A stretch of 64,000 bases of DNA, taken from NCBI RefSeq assembly GCF_000455345.1, contig NZ_HG315691.1:1-64000 (forward strand), written 5' to 3'. This document shows, in pieces, positions 8,468 to 17,023 of this stretch; position 1 is the stretch's first letter, and every line of letters starts with the position of its first letter. The translations under genes were made by a program, and so were the position numbers. The notes under the pieces were generated by a model, which saw only the letters and a list, made by a program, of their open reading frames with translations, did not search any database and was not told the origin of the DNA. This DNA comes from Halopiger goleimassiliensis. Lineage in GTDB: Archaea; Halobacteriota; Halobacteria; Halobacteriales; Natrialbaceae.

Positions 8468-9082
8468 TCACCACGAGGTGTGGCCCCGAACCCGCTCGAG
8501 CGCCGCGCGTTCGCGTTCGTCGCCGGCGCGCTCGACCACCGAGGCGCAGTAGGAGAGGCGAGCCCGGAGTTCGTCCTCGTCGTACCCGTCCACGTCGAGT
8601 CGCGAGGCGGCGACGGTCGCCTCGATCACCGCCCCGAACCCACGATCGATCGTGGGCACCGTCCGCCGTTCGACCGCCGACTCGAGGGGCTCGAGTGTCC
8701 ACTCCTCCCACTCGGTGTCGCCCTCGGTCCCGCGGTCGACGGGGTCGACGGCGACGCGGCACCAGGCGGCCGCCGACTCGAGGACGGGGTCGTCGCGCTC
8801 GACGATCGACAGCGCGGCGTCGGCGAAGACGACCGGATCGTCGACGAACTGGACGTAGCCCTCTCCCTGACGGTGGAAGTTGCCCCGCGTCCGCGTTCGG
8901 CCCCACGTTCTCGCGGTGACGGGGTCACCGGCGAACAGCCCGAGCGCGGCGGCGTTCCAGCGGCCGTTCGGACCGAGCGTCGTGACGACGGTTTCCGTCA
9001 CGCCGGACAGGTCGACGGGCCACTCGCCGTCGATAGCGCCCGACCTCTCCTCCCCATCCTCGGCGTCGCCGGAGCCAGTCAT
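8468..9082 (-). CDS. DUF447 family flavin-reductase-like protein
   Basis: The 204-aa protein has the DUF447 pattern: an N-terminal VTETVVTTLGPNGRWNAAAL strand-turn near residues 28-47, an RTWGRTRTRGNF basic loop, the YVQFVDDPVVFADAAL segment and a helical C-terminus ending in YCASVVERAGDERE. DUF447 has an FMN-binding split-barrel fold related to flavin reductases. Its ATG overlaps the stop of the upstream CitG-like gene by four bases, so the two are co-transcribed and probably translationally coupled. DUF447 and CitG-like genes recur near methanopterin-type pterin genes in methanogens and methylotrophs, so a one-carbon cofactor role is a reasonable inference; the reaction is unknown. Confidence 0.8.
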   Translation of the reverse strand: MTGSGDAEDGEERSGAIDGEWPVDLSGVTETVVTTLGPNGRWNAAALGLFAGDPVTARTWGRTRTRGNFHRQGEGYVQFVDDPVVFADAALSIVERDDPVLESAAAWCRVAVDPVDRGTEGDTEWEEWTLEPLESAVERRTVPTIDRGFGAVIEATVAASRLDVDGYDEDELRARLSYCASVVERAGDERERAALERVRGHTSW

Positions 9083-9930
9083 AGCTCGAGCCCTCCCCGC
9101 TCGAGGGCGACGAACAACCCGGCCGCGGTGACGTCGGCGGTCGTCCCGGGGTTGACCCCGCGTTCGACGAGGTCGTCAGCGAACGCCTCGATGGCCTCGC
9201 GGTCGGTCTCGAGGGCGTTTCGCTCGTGCAGATCGCGCGCACGGTCGGTCACTTCTGCGGCGACGGCCTCACCGCTTCGGGTGGCGACGAGCGTGTCGGG
9301 CCGGTCGGCGAGCAACGAGAGGAAGACGGCGGCGGTCCGATCCAGCACAGTCCCGTTCGCGTCCGCGAGACGCTCGGCCGCGGTGAACGAGCGCTCGAAG
9401 CCACGCACCCACTCGCGGGCGACGTCGTCGCCGGGGACGCTACGCTCCAGCACGTCGAACAGGGTCAGTCCCCGGTCCTCGAGCGCCGGGACGGCGTCGC
9501 TCCCGCGACGGACGTCGAGCGCGTCCATCTCCGCGGGGGGGTCGTCGACGAAGACGTCGACGTGATCGAACGCCCGGTAGAACGCCGCGGCGTCGGCGAC
9601 GGTCGTCTCCTCGACTACCGACTCGACGACCGGCTGTGTGAGGTCCTCGCGCGCCGCCCTGACCAGCGGAACGAGCAGGAGCAACGCGCCGAACTGGGTG
9701 TTGCCGGCCGACTGAGTGGCCATCCCCTCGACCGCCCGCTCGAAGGCCGGTCCCACGCCCGCACCGTCGGCTGCCATCTCGAGGCCCCGCTGGGCACCCA
9801 CCGACCCCGCGAGGAAGTGTTCGAACCGCAGGTCCGCGAGGTCACGGTGGCGGTCCACGTTGCCCGGCTTGGGCGTCCCCGCGACCTCGAGCAGGAGCGC
9901 CAGTTGTGCGTTCTGGGCTGGCGTGTACAT
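9079..9930 (-). CDS. Triphosphoribosyl-dephospho-CoA synthase-like protein (CitG family)
   Basis: The 283-aa protein resembles CitG/MdcB: the N-terminal LLLEVAGTPKPGNVDRHRDL motif (residues 12-31), the AGNTQFGALLLLVPLVRAA helix near residue 75, and NPGTTADVTAAGLFVALE near the end. Bacterial CitG joins ATP and dephospho-CoA to make the citrate lyase prosthetic-group precursor, but haloarchaea lack that lyase, so the archaeal substrate is probably different. The gene is the first of a two-gene operon with DUF447 (four-base overlap). The start at 9930 has a CTTAACTC box about 27 bases upstream; the frame is open much further upstream but that part is antisense to mutY. Confidence 0.8.
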   Translation of the reverse strand: MYTPAQNAQLALLLEVAGTPKPGNVDRHRDLADLRFEHFLAGSVGAQRGLEMAADGAGVGPAFERAVEGMATQSAGNTQFGALLLLVPLVRAAREDLTQPVVESVVEETTVADAAAFYRAFDHVDVFVDDPPAEMDALDVRRGSDAVPALEDRGLTLFDVLERSVPGDDVAREWVRGFERSFTAAERLADANGTVLDRTAAVFLSLLADRPDTLVATRSGEAVAAEVTDRARDLHERNALETDREAIEAFADDLVERGVNPGTTADVTAAGLFVALERGGLEL

Positions 9931-10071
9931 ACGCGACTCGAGGCGGGCCGGTGAGTTAAGCGGTGGTGTCCTGGTACCACGCGAGCGGTGACGTGCAGTC
10001 GACCCCGCCGTCACTCGGGGGCTCGCCACAGGACCACCACCCCTAAACCGTCGCTCTCCTAACTGCCGTCG

Positions 10072-11001
10072 ATGACCGACACGGAGGCGACGGACGACTG
10101 GTGCCTCCCCGACGACCGCGAGGCCGTCCGCAACGCCCTGATCGAGTGGTACGAAGCCGACCATCGCGAGTTCCCCTGGCGACGGACCGACGACCCCTAC
10201 GAGATCCTCGTCAGCGAGGTGATGAGCCAGCAGACCCAACTCGATCGGGTGGTCGACGCCTGGGAGGGGTTCCTCGAGCGGTGGCCGACGACGGCCGACC
10301 TCGCGGCCGCGGATCGGGCGGCCGTCGTCGGTTTCTGGACCGACCACAGCCTGGGGTACAACAACCGTGCGAAGTACCTCCACGAGGCAGCGCGTCAGGT
10401 GGAAGACGAGTACGACGGTGAATTTCCGGACTCCCCCGACGAACTGCAGGAGTTGATGGGCGTCGGCCCCTACACCGCCAACGCGGTCGCGAGCTTCGCG
10501 TTCAACAACGGCGACGCCGTCGTCGACACGAACGTCAAACGGGTCTGCTACCGGGCGTTCGACGTCCCGGACGACGACGCGGCCTTCGAGGACGCAGCGA
10601 GCGACCTCATGCCCCACGGGAAATCGCGGGTGTGGAACAACGCGATCATGGAACTGGGCGGCGTCGCCTGTACGCAGACGCCCCGCTGTGACGAAACCGG
10701 CTGTCCCTGGCGCGAGTGGTGTTCGGCCTACGCCAGCGGCGACTTCACCGCGCCGGACGTACCGACCCAGCCGAGTTTCGAGGGGAGTCGCCGGCAGTTC
10801 CGGGGCCGCGTGATCGCCACGCTCCGGGAGTACGACGAACTGGAACTCGACGCGCTCGGCCACCGCATCCGCGTCGATTACGCGCCCGACGGTGAGTACG
10901 GTCGCGAGTGGCTCGAGGGACTGCTCGGAGACCTCGTGGACGACGAACTCGTCGAGATCGAACGAGGCGACGACGGGGTTCGTGCGCGCCTCCGACGATA
11001 A
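10072..11001 (+). CDS. mutY: A/G-specific adenine glycosylase MutY
   Basis: This 309-aa base-excision enzyme removes adenine opposite 8-oxoguanine. It shows the catalytic glutamate in SEVMSQQTQLDRV (near residue 48), the helix-hairpin-helix LMGVGPYTANAVASFAF (near 130), the catalytic aspartate in VVDTNVKRVCYR (near 155) and a cysteine cluster for a 4Fe-4S centre near 203-220. The cysteine spacing is C-x5-C-x4-C-x5-C rather than the classical 6-2-5. The C-terminal 75 residues form a winged-helix-like tail, not the Nudix-like domain of bacterial MutY. A CTAAAC box lies 27 bases before the ATG. Confidence 0.93.
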   Translation: MTDTEATDDWCLPDDREAVRNALIEWYEADHREFPWRRTDDPYEILVSEVMSQQTQLDRVVDAWEGFLERWPTTADLAAADRAAVVGFWTDHSLGYNNRAKYLHEAARQVEDEYDGEFPDSPDELQELMGVGPYTANAVASFAFNNGDAVVDTNVKRVCYRAFDVPDDDAAFEDAASDLMPHGKSRVWNNAIMELGGVACTQTPRCDETGCPWREWCSAYASGDFTAPDVPTQPSFEGSRRQFRGRVIATLREYDELELDALGHRIRVDYAPDGEYGREWLEGLLGDLVDDELVEIERGDDGVRARLRR

Positions 11002-11052
11002 TCTCCTGCTCCCGACGTCAACGGTCACGGTTATCTCCTGCTCCCGGCGTCA
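11002..11052. repeat. Imperfect 19-bp direct repeat
   Basis: TCTCCTGCTCCCGACGTCA at 11002-11020 recurs with one change (CCGGCGTCA) at 11034-11052, 32 bases later, directly after the mutY stop. It may be a small slippage duplication or a binding site pair upstream of the 919-aa exported protein. Confidence 0.6.
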
Positions 11053-11161
11053 CCACTCGAACGTGGGGACCGACAACGAGTTGTCCGTCGTCGTGGCACA
11101 CGATTACGGAACGGGTTACATTTCCAATAGATTGAAGGGAAAAGATTCTGAAGAGTCAGGT

Positions 11162-13921
11162 ATGCGAAGACGCGAACTGATCGTCGGAAGCGGGACCGTC
11201 GCAGCGATCGCCCTCTCCGGATACGCCGGCGCAGCGACGGCCGACGCTGACGACGAGGGTCGGACGTCCCTCCCGTCCGACCTCGAGTCCGTTCTCGAAC
11301 TGGTTCCCGGCGAATCGGCCCTCGACACGAGCTATCGGCACCTCATATACGTGGACCTCCGCGATTCGGAGGCGTGGCCCGGCTACGTCGGAATCAACGG
11401 CGTGTCCGCGGAGATCGACGATATCGACGCCGATTCGGTCGCGGAAACGGCCATCGCATTCGGCGAGGAGACGACGATCGCCGTTATCAGCGGCTCGTTC
11501 GACCGACCTGACGGCGACGAGGAGATCGACGGCTGGACCGTCGGTACGGTCGACGGTGGAACGTTCGCGGCCACGGACGGCCGCCTGGTCGCCGCGGAAG
11601 GCGACGGGACTGCCGTCGTCGAAACCGCCATCGCGGCAGCAAACGGCGACGAACCGACCGTCATCACCGATCCCGAAACGACTGAATCGACGTTCGAGTT
11701 CCTGGACTCGAAGTCGTACGTTACGTTCGTCCCCGACTTCTCCGAAATACCGCACCACGAGTTCGACGGCGACGTCGTCGAAGCGATCGGTACCGGCCGG
11801 GAGGTGCCGCCCTCGGAGCGAACCGACGACGACACCCTCGAGACCGAGTACGTCCTCCACCTCGCCGACGACGCCGACGTCGAGGTCGACGGCGAGTGGG
11901 TTCGCGAACGAATCGAACGGCTCGAGCAGGGTGACGTCCTCGAGACGACGTTCGAGCAACCGAACGGCGATCGCTTCGTCCACGTCGAGGCCGTCGTCGA
12001 ACAGCCCCCCGAGCGCGACCGTGACGCCGCACCGGACGCGCGAATCCGCGCCCGCTCGAACGCCGACGAGGGTACCGTCACGTTCGAACACGACCACGGC
12101 GAACCGATCGACACCGCAATGCTCGAGGTGTGGAACAACGGCGAACTCGCGGACGAGCAACTCGCGGACGAGCACGCGACGTTCGCCGAAGGCGACACCT
12201 TCGAACTCGAGACCGGCCCGCTGGCTGACGTCGGCCTGCGCTGGTTCGACGAAGCCGAGAACGTGTACTACTACTACGATACGACGCTCGTCGGCTCTGA
12301 GTCGTTCGAGACGACTCACGACCTCGAGAACGACGCCGTCGAGATCACGTACGTCGGGGAACTCGCGGCCGATCCGGACCTCCTCGAACTGGTGCGACAG
12401 GAGGAGGGGTCGGCCGAGGCCGAGCAGTCGGCGATCGACGTCTCCGGCTCGCTCACCGCCGGCGATACGATCGTCGCGGAGGACGTCACCCTCGGTGACG
12501 GAGTCTCGCTCCGCCTGTCGGTGCCGGCCAACCCGAACCGGGGACGCCGGTCGCTGGTCTACTTCCGCGTCCGTCCGCCGCGCATGCGTCTCTCCAGTCG
12601 CCACGACTCCGTCGTCGCCCGCTACTGGAGTGACGTCGAACGCGACGCCGACGAGTTCCGCGTGCTGGTCGAGGGCGAACCCGCCGACGTGCAGTTTACC
12701 GACGTCACCGACACGCTCTCGGAGAACGACGAGGTCGACCTCGGGGACATCGAACACGGGACGCACGTCGCCGTCGAGTGGCTCGAGCCCGACGACCCCG
12801 AGGTCATCGCCGAACAGATCGTCCGGCCCACTGCTCGTGCCGACCTCTCGTACGACGACAGCGATGGAACCGTCACGGTGGAGTATACGGATCGGGACGA
12901 GGGGCCGGACGGTGACGCGATCGACGCCGACGAACTCGAGCTTCGTGTCGCCGGCGAACCGGCGGGCACGCAGCCGTCCGACGAGTTCGATACCTTCGAA
13001 CCCGGCGACGCGTTCACGGTCGACGTCGAACCCGTCGCACACGTCGAACTCGTCTGGGTGGGGCCCCAGGATACCGAGCAGCCGATCGGGCAGACTACGG
13101 CCGGTCGGGAGTCGTTCGACGCCGAATACGATCCCGACGCCGAGGAGATCGAACTGGTCTACACCGGCGAACAGCCGGGCGATCCGTCGAACCTGACGGT
13201 CGCCCTCCGCGGCGACGAGACGAGGACCGACGAGGAGCTGTTTGCCCAGGAGCACGACACGCTGACCGACGGCGACAGCGTCGTCCTCGAGGACGTCGAC
13301 GTCGAGGACCGGGTCTCCGTACGACTCGTTCAGGAGGGCGACAACTACGTCTCGTCGAGGTCGATCTTCCGGTTCCGCGCGGAGCCACGGTGGGCGTTTA
13401 GCGTCGACGAGCGCGAAAACGGGCTGGTCGCAGTCTACCGGGAGCACGTGAGCCGCGACGCCGATAACTTCCGGGTGCTCGTCGACGGCGAGCCCGCAGC
13501 CGTCCAGCCGGCCGACCACTACGACACGTTGACCGACGGCGACGAATTCGAACTCGGCGAGTTCGAGGTCGGCACCGTACTCACCCTCGAGTGGACCGTT
13601 CCGGACGACCCACGGGAGGTTCTCGAACACGTCGTCGCCCCCGACGCCGAGTTCGACGTCGATTACGACGAGGAGGCCGGCGAACTCACCGTCGAACACA
13701 CAGGCGGAGACGCGATCGACGCCACCGATCTCGGCGTCGTCGCCGAGCCCACCATGCGCGAACCCACCGACTGGGACGGTCACGAGACGGTTTCCGAGGG
13801 CGACGCGACGACCGTCGACCTGACGGACGAGGACAGCGCGAACCCCCAACGCGATCCGATCGTCGTCGGCGTCGTCTACCGGGACTCCGAGACGATCACC
13901 TACGTGAATCTCGAGGACTGA
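11162..13921 (+). CDS. Large exported repeat protein (beta-rich, cell surface)
   Basis: The 919-aa product begins with a twin-arginine-like signal: MRRRELIVGSGTVAAIALSG followed by a small-residue cleavage region near residue 31. Residues about 35-285 form an N-terminal domain of unknown type. From about residue 292 onward the protein is built of a long repeat of about 268 residues that occurs slightly more than twice. Modules include GTVTFEH..IDTAMLEV, SFETTHDLENDAVEITY and RDADEFRVLVEGEPADVQ. It is very acidic, has no cysteine and no C-terminal anchor, so secretion or loose surface attachment is likely. The repeated GTVTVEHTGGDAID phrase resembles the C-terminal domain of haloarchaeal type IV pilins. 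The frame is open upstream into mutY, but the signal peptide fixes ATG 11162. Confidence 0.8.
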   Translation: MRRRELIVGSGTVAAIALSGYAGAATADADDEGRTSLPSDLESVLELVPGESALDTSYRHLIYVDLRDSEAWPGYVGINGVSAEIDDIDADSVAETAIAFGEETTIAVISGSFDRPDGDEEIDGWTVGTVDGGTFAATDGRLVAAEGDGTAVVETAIAAANGDEPTVITDPETTESTFEFLDSKSYVTFVPDFSEIPHHEFDGDVVEAIGTGREVPPSERTDDDTLETEYVLHLADDADVEVDGEWVRERIERLEQGDVLETTFEQPNGDRFVHVEAVVEQPPERDRDAAPDARIRARSNADEGTVTFEHDHGEPIDTAMLEVWNNGELADEQLADEHATFAEGDTFELETGPLADVGLRWFDEAENVYYYYDTTLVGSESFETTHDLENDAVEITYVGELAADPDLLELVRQEEGSAEAEQSAIDVSGSLTAGDTIVAEDVTLGDGVSLRLSVPANPNRGRRSLVYFRVRPPRMRLSSRHDSVVARYWSDVERDADEFRVLVEGEPADVQFTDVTDTLSENDEVDLGDIEHGTHVAVEWLEPDDPEVIAEQIVRPTARADLSYDDSDGTVTVEYTDRDEGPDGDAIDADELELRVAGEPAGTQPSDEFDTFEPGDAFTVDVEPVAHVELVWVGPQDTEQPIGQTTAGRESFDAEYDPDAEEIELVYTGEQPGDPSNLTVALRGDETRTDEELFAQEHDTLTDGDSVVLEDVDVEDRVSVRLVQEGDNYVSSRSIFRFRAEPRWAFSVDERENGLVAVYREHVSRDADNFRVLVDGEPAAVQPADHYDTLTDGDEFELGEFEVGTVLTLEWTVPDDPREVLEHVVAPDAEFDVDYDEEAGELTVEHTGGDAIDATDLGVVAEPTMREPTDWDGHETVSEGDATTVDLTDEDSANPQRDPIVVGVVYRDSETITYVNLED
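12036..13921 (+). repeat. Intragenic long repeats of about 0.8 kb
   Basis: Corresponding points in the repeat protein recur about every 800-810 bases: the GTVTFEH/GTVTVEY/GELTVEH phrase near 12070, 12870 and 13685, and the RDADEFRVLVEGEPA/RDADNFRVLVDGEPA phrase near 12640 and 13455. The first two cycles are complete and the third is cut after the first module. The repeats are diverged at protein level, so the duplication is not recent. Confidence 0.65.
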
Positions 13922-14134
13922 TCGACGACCGGCTCCGTCTCTCGAGCCTTCTGTTCCGTGACGTTCCGCTGTCGTCGTCCGCTGTTACGGAACGATACTG
14001 ATTCCCGGTCCGACGACAGCCAGGACGTAGTTTCTCGAAAATGGCGGACGTCGGTCCTCGCTACTAGCGGTTGCTTTCGGCGTCGCCGCCCAGTTGTACG
14101 TACGCACTCGAGAGCGAGCGGAGCGCCGGCGCTG

Positions 14135-14830
14135 TCAGGGGTCGAGCGTTCGCTGAAAGCGCCACTGGTGAGCGAGTACGGCACAGAGGGCAAACCCGAC
14201 GGCACCGAGCTGGATCGCGTCGATCTGTACGACCACCGTCGTGACCTCGAGCGAGAGCGGCGGGGAGACAACGGTCCAGTCGGCGACCTGGGCGGACGCG
14301 AGCAACACCGCTCCCCCGGCTGCAAGCAACAGGGCCGGGACCACGAGCGCCACCAGCGGATGCAACACGGACCGCGGCGCTCGGAGCGAGAACGCCCGGC
14401 GCTCGAGCGACAGTTGGCCGGTGAGGACGACGACCAGGACGACGGTCCCGGCCACGACGCCGGCTCGCCCGCCGACGGCGTCGGCGACGAACAGCCAGAG
14501 CACCCACCCTCCGGTCAGCGCCAGCGCCGCTCCCACCCTGGGTGGCTGGAGGAGATCACCCAGTTCGCCGACGGTCCGGCCGAAGATCCCGGTCCGGAGC
14601 AGCGATCCGCAGAAGAGAATCCCCAGCCCTCCCAGCGCCGTCGACGCCGATGGAGAGCCCGACACGAGGCCGAACCAGCTGACGACGGCGAGGGTTTCCA
14701 GGGCTGCCGTCGTCAGCGCGGCCGTGACGCCGACGAGGCGACGCCTGGTCGTCCGCCCCAGCATCCCCGGCTGACGAATGACGCTCATTACCCCCAGTTC
14801 GGTCACGACGGCTTTCGTTATGCAACCCAT
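14135..14830 (-). CDS. Multi-pass membrane protein, unknown function
   Basis: The product (231 aa) has about six hydrophobic segments, for example VGVTAALTTAALETLAVVSW, GGLGILFCGSLLRTG, ALALTGGWVLWLFVA, VVAGTVVLVVVLTG, LVALVVPALLLAAGGAVLL and QLGAVGFALCAVLAH. Basic residues cluster at the cytoplasmic ends. No known transporter motif is visible. ATG 14830 is chosen because a CTATAAA box (14861-14867) lies about 34 bases upstream; the internal ATG at 14788 is an alternative start. Its stop is 213 bases from the end of the repeat-protein gene, with which it converges. Confidence 0.7.
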   Translation of the reverse strand: MGCITKAVVTELGVMSVIRQPGMLGRTTRRRLVGVTAALTTAALETLAVVSWFGLVSGSPSASTALGGLGILFCGSLLRTGIFGRTVGELGDLLQPPRVGAALALTGGWVLWLFVADAVGGRAGVVAGTVVLVVVLTGQLSLERRAFSLRAPRSVLHPLVALVVPALLLAAGGAVLLASAQVADWTVVSPPLSLEVTTVVVQIDAIQLGAVGFALCAVLAHQWRFQRTLDP

Positions 14831-15171
14831 TACTCAGCACGAATGCGACGCGCTCGTGACTTTATAGCGGGGTAACACGACGTTTCGGGTGGTCAGAGAG
14901 GGGTGGTCGTCGGTCCGACCGGACGAGTGCTCGACCGGCTACTCTGGTGTCAGGCTGACGGTCCGATCGCTCCGTTCGCTCGATCGATCGATGCCGCTAC
15001 TCGATACCCCACGTACCCGTTCGGACCACTCCTCACGAACGAAACCCGGTAGGTAATTTACGATTACCGACGGCGACGAGAAGCGTACGCCCCGTTTAAC
15101 GCTACGCGATGGCAGTAAACCCGTCGCAACGGTGAACAGAACTATATGCGCCGCTGACATCGAAGCGGATT
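14831..15171. other. Divergent intergenic region with promoters
   Basis: No gene is seen. It contains the minus-strand CTATAAA box (14861-14867), an inverted repeat GGTAAT/ATTACC with a five-base loop (15052-15068) and the plus-strand ACTATAT box (15141-15147), 27 bases before the ATG at 15172. A minus-strand open frame at 14939-15160 lacks coding character. Confidence 0.5.
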
Positions 15172-15720
15172 ATGCCCGAAACGGAACAACAGGACCAGTC
15201 GCTCTCCGAACTCGTCGTCAAAGAAGCCGTCGAGATGGGCCTCGATAGCCCGCTTCGGGATTCGATCCTCGAGGCCGTCGACGAGTCCGGCGCGCGGCCG
15301 AGCGGCCGCCGTCTCCCGTTGATCGGTGCGGCGTTCGGCCTCGGCGCGGCCCTCGGGTTCGCCGTCGGCCAGAGCTCAGGTGAGATCGAGACGCCTTCGC
15401 TCGAGGACGTTCAGGAGCCCGAAATCATCGAGGACGTCGCGGAGGAGGCGATGGAAGCCAAGACGGAGGCGGAACCGGAGCCGACGGCAGACGAGGACTC
15501 CGGCCGCAGTTTGCCCCGGCTCATCCTCGCGCTGGGTGCCATCGGCGTCGCCGCCGTGCTGGTGCGACGACAGCTCTCGGGCGGCGAGGAAGAGGAGTGG
15601 GAACCGATCGAGGAGTTCGAACCGGCCACGAGCGGCGAGGAGGAGGAAGAAGCCTCCGACGAGTCCGACGAAGACGAGGAGGAACTCGAAGCGGAAGACG
15701 ACGAAATGACCGAAGAGTAA
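15172..15720 (+). CDS. Membrane protein with acidic tails, unknown function
   Basis: The 182-aa protein has two short membrane segments, about residues 46-64 (PLIGAAFGLGAALGFAVG) and 110-127 (LPRLILALGAIGVAAVLV), separated by a Glu-rich linker. The last 50 residues are almost entirely acidic (EEEEEASDESDEDEEELEAE). It is typical of haloarchaeal envelope-associated proteins of unknown role. Start is well supported by the TATA box 27 bases upstream, a leaderless arrangement. Confidence 0.75.
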   Translation: MPETEQQDQSLSELVVKEAVEMGLDSPLRDSILEAVDESGARPSGRRLPLIGAAFGLGAALGFAVGQSSGEIETPSLEDVQEPEIIEDVAEEAMEAKTEAEPEPTADEDSGRSLPRLILALGAIGVAAVLVRRQLSGGEEEEWEPIEEFEPATSGEEEEEASDESDEDEEELEAEDDEMTEE

Positions 15721-15890
15721 CGGTTCGCCCCGCTTCCCACCAGCCATCAGGAGCGGTATCCAGGATCGCATCGAAGCCGATTGCGACGGGACTCGCGTCT
15801 CTCTCGAGTCGAACGGGTCGTGTTCGGCCCCGGAATCGCCAGCCGTCGGTGACGAAGGAGCTAAGGGGCCGACGGGGACAGTGCCAGGTA

Positions 15891-16946
15891 ATGGAGACGA
15901 CCCATCGCGTGTTCGTCGGCGATTCTCGTCGCCTCTCCGACGTCGACGACGAGTCCGTCGAACTCGTCGTCACGTCGCCGCCGTATCCGATGATCGAGAT
16001 GTGGGACGAGCTGTTCGCGGAGCTCGATCCGGCGGTCGCCGACGCGCTCGAGGACGGGGACGGGACCGCGGCGTTCGAGGCGATGCACGCCCAGTTGGAT
16101 CGCGTCTGGGACGAACTCGAGCGGGTACTCGTCGACGGCGGCATCGCCTGCATCAACGTCGGCGACGCGACCCGATCGCTCGACGGGAGCTTTCGGGTCT
16201 ATTCGAACCACGCCCGGGTGCTCGAGGCGTTCGAGGCCCGGGGCTTCGAACCGCTCCCGGACGTCCTCTGGCGGAAGCCGGCCAACAGCGCCGCCAAATT
16301 CATGGGGAGCGGAACGTTGCCGCCGAACGCCTACGTCACCTTAGAACACGAGTACGTCCTGCTCTTCCGGAAGGGTGACGACCGCCGCTCGTTCGAGCCC
16401 GGAGCGGACAGTCGGTACGAGGCCGCCTTCTTCTGGGAGGAACGAAACCGGTGGTTCTCGGACGTCTGGACGGACGTCAACGGCGAACTCCAGGCCCTCG
16501 AGTTCGACGCCGGCGACGACCTCCGCGAGCGATCGGCCGCCTACCCGCTCGAGATTCCCTACCGGCTAATCTGCATGTACTCGGCCTACGGCGACACCGT
16601 GCTCGATCCGTTCTGGGGGACCGGGACGACGACCCTGGCCGCGATGTGTGCCGGCCGACACTCAGTGGGGTACGAACTCGAGGAGGCCTTCCTCGAGGCG
16701 TTCGAGGACCGCATCGACGACGTCCCGGCGCTCTCCCGGTCGGTCGGCCGAACCCGGCTGGCCCGCCACCGGGAGTTCGTCGATCAGCGACGGACCGCCG
16801 GCGACTCCTTCGAGTACGAGGCCACGTACTACGACACCCCGGTCGTGACGAAGATGGAACGGGACATCCGCCTGCGCGAGGTCGCCGACGTCGAGGAGAT
16901 CGAGGACGGCTACCGACTCGAGCACGCGCCGCTCTCGCTCGAGTGA
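15891..16946 (+). CDS. DNA methyltransferase, N4-cytosine/N6-adenine type (orphan)
   Basis: The 351-aa protein has the amino-methyltransferase motifs in the beta-class order: catalytic motif IV TSPPYPM near residue 28, then the AdoMet-binding motif I DPFWGTGTTTLAA near residue 238, with GYELEE after it. TSPPY suggests N4-cytosine. No restriction endonuclease or specificity gene is adjacent, so it is an orphan methylase. Haloarchaea widely carry an orphan N4-cytosine methylase that modifies CTAG; this could be that protein, but the target cannot be read from sequence alone. ATG 15891 is preferred over the longer arginine-rich upstream frame, which does not look coding. Confidence 0.85.
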   Translation: METTHRVFVGDSRRLSDVDDESVELVVTSPPYPMIEMWDELFAELDPAVADALEDGDGTAAFEAMHAQLDRVWDELERVLVDGGIACINVGDATRSLDGSFRVYSNHARVLEAFEARGFEPLPDVLWRKPANSAAKFMGSGTLPPNAYVTLEHEYVLLFRKGDDRRSFEPGADSRYEAAFFWEERNRWFSDVWTDVNGELQALEFDAGDDLRERSAAYPLEIPYRLICMYSAYGDTVLDPFWGTGTTTLAAMCAGRHSVGYELEEAFLEAFEDRIDDVPALSRSVGRTRLARHREFVDQRRTAGDSFEYEATYYDTPVVTKMERDIRLREVADVEEIEDGYRLEHAPLSLE

Positions 16947-17023
16947 GCTCTACCGTCCCCGGAGTGCACGAACAGTTGGCCGCCTCGCCAACGTTTTAGT
17001 CCGGGCTCGAACGTAGCCCGTGC

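Noticed and set aside
9931-11028. Long upstream extension of the CitG-like gene
   Set aside because: It is antisense to mutY and has no family similarity; a TATA-like box supports the start at 9930.
11156-13849. Long open frame antisense to the 919-aa surface protein
   Set aside because: High-GC genes produce long antisense frames; the plus-strand frame has the signal peptide, repeats and acidic composition.
14939-15160. 73-aa frame in the divergent promoter region
   Set aside because: It contains the plus-strand promoter and is not acidic, unlike haloarchaeal proteins.
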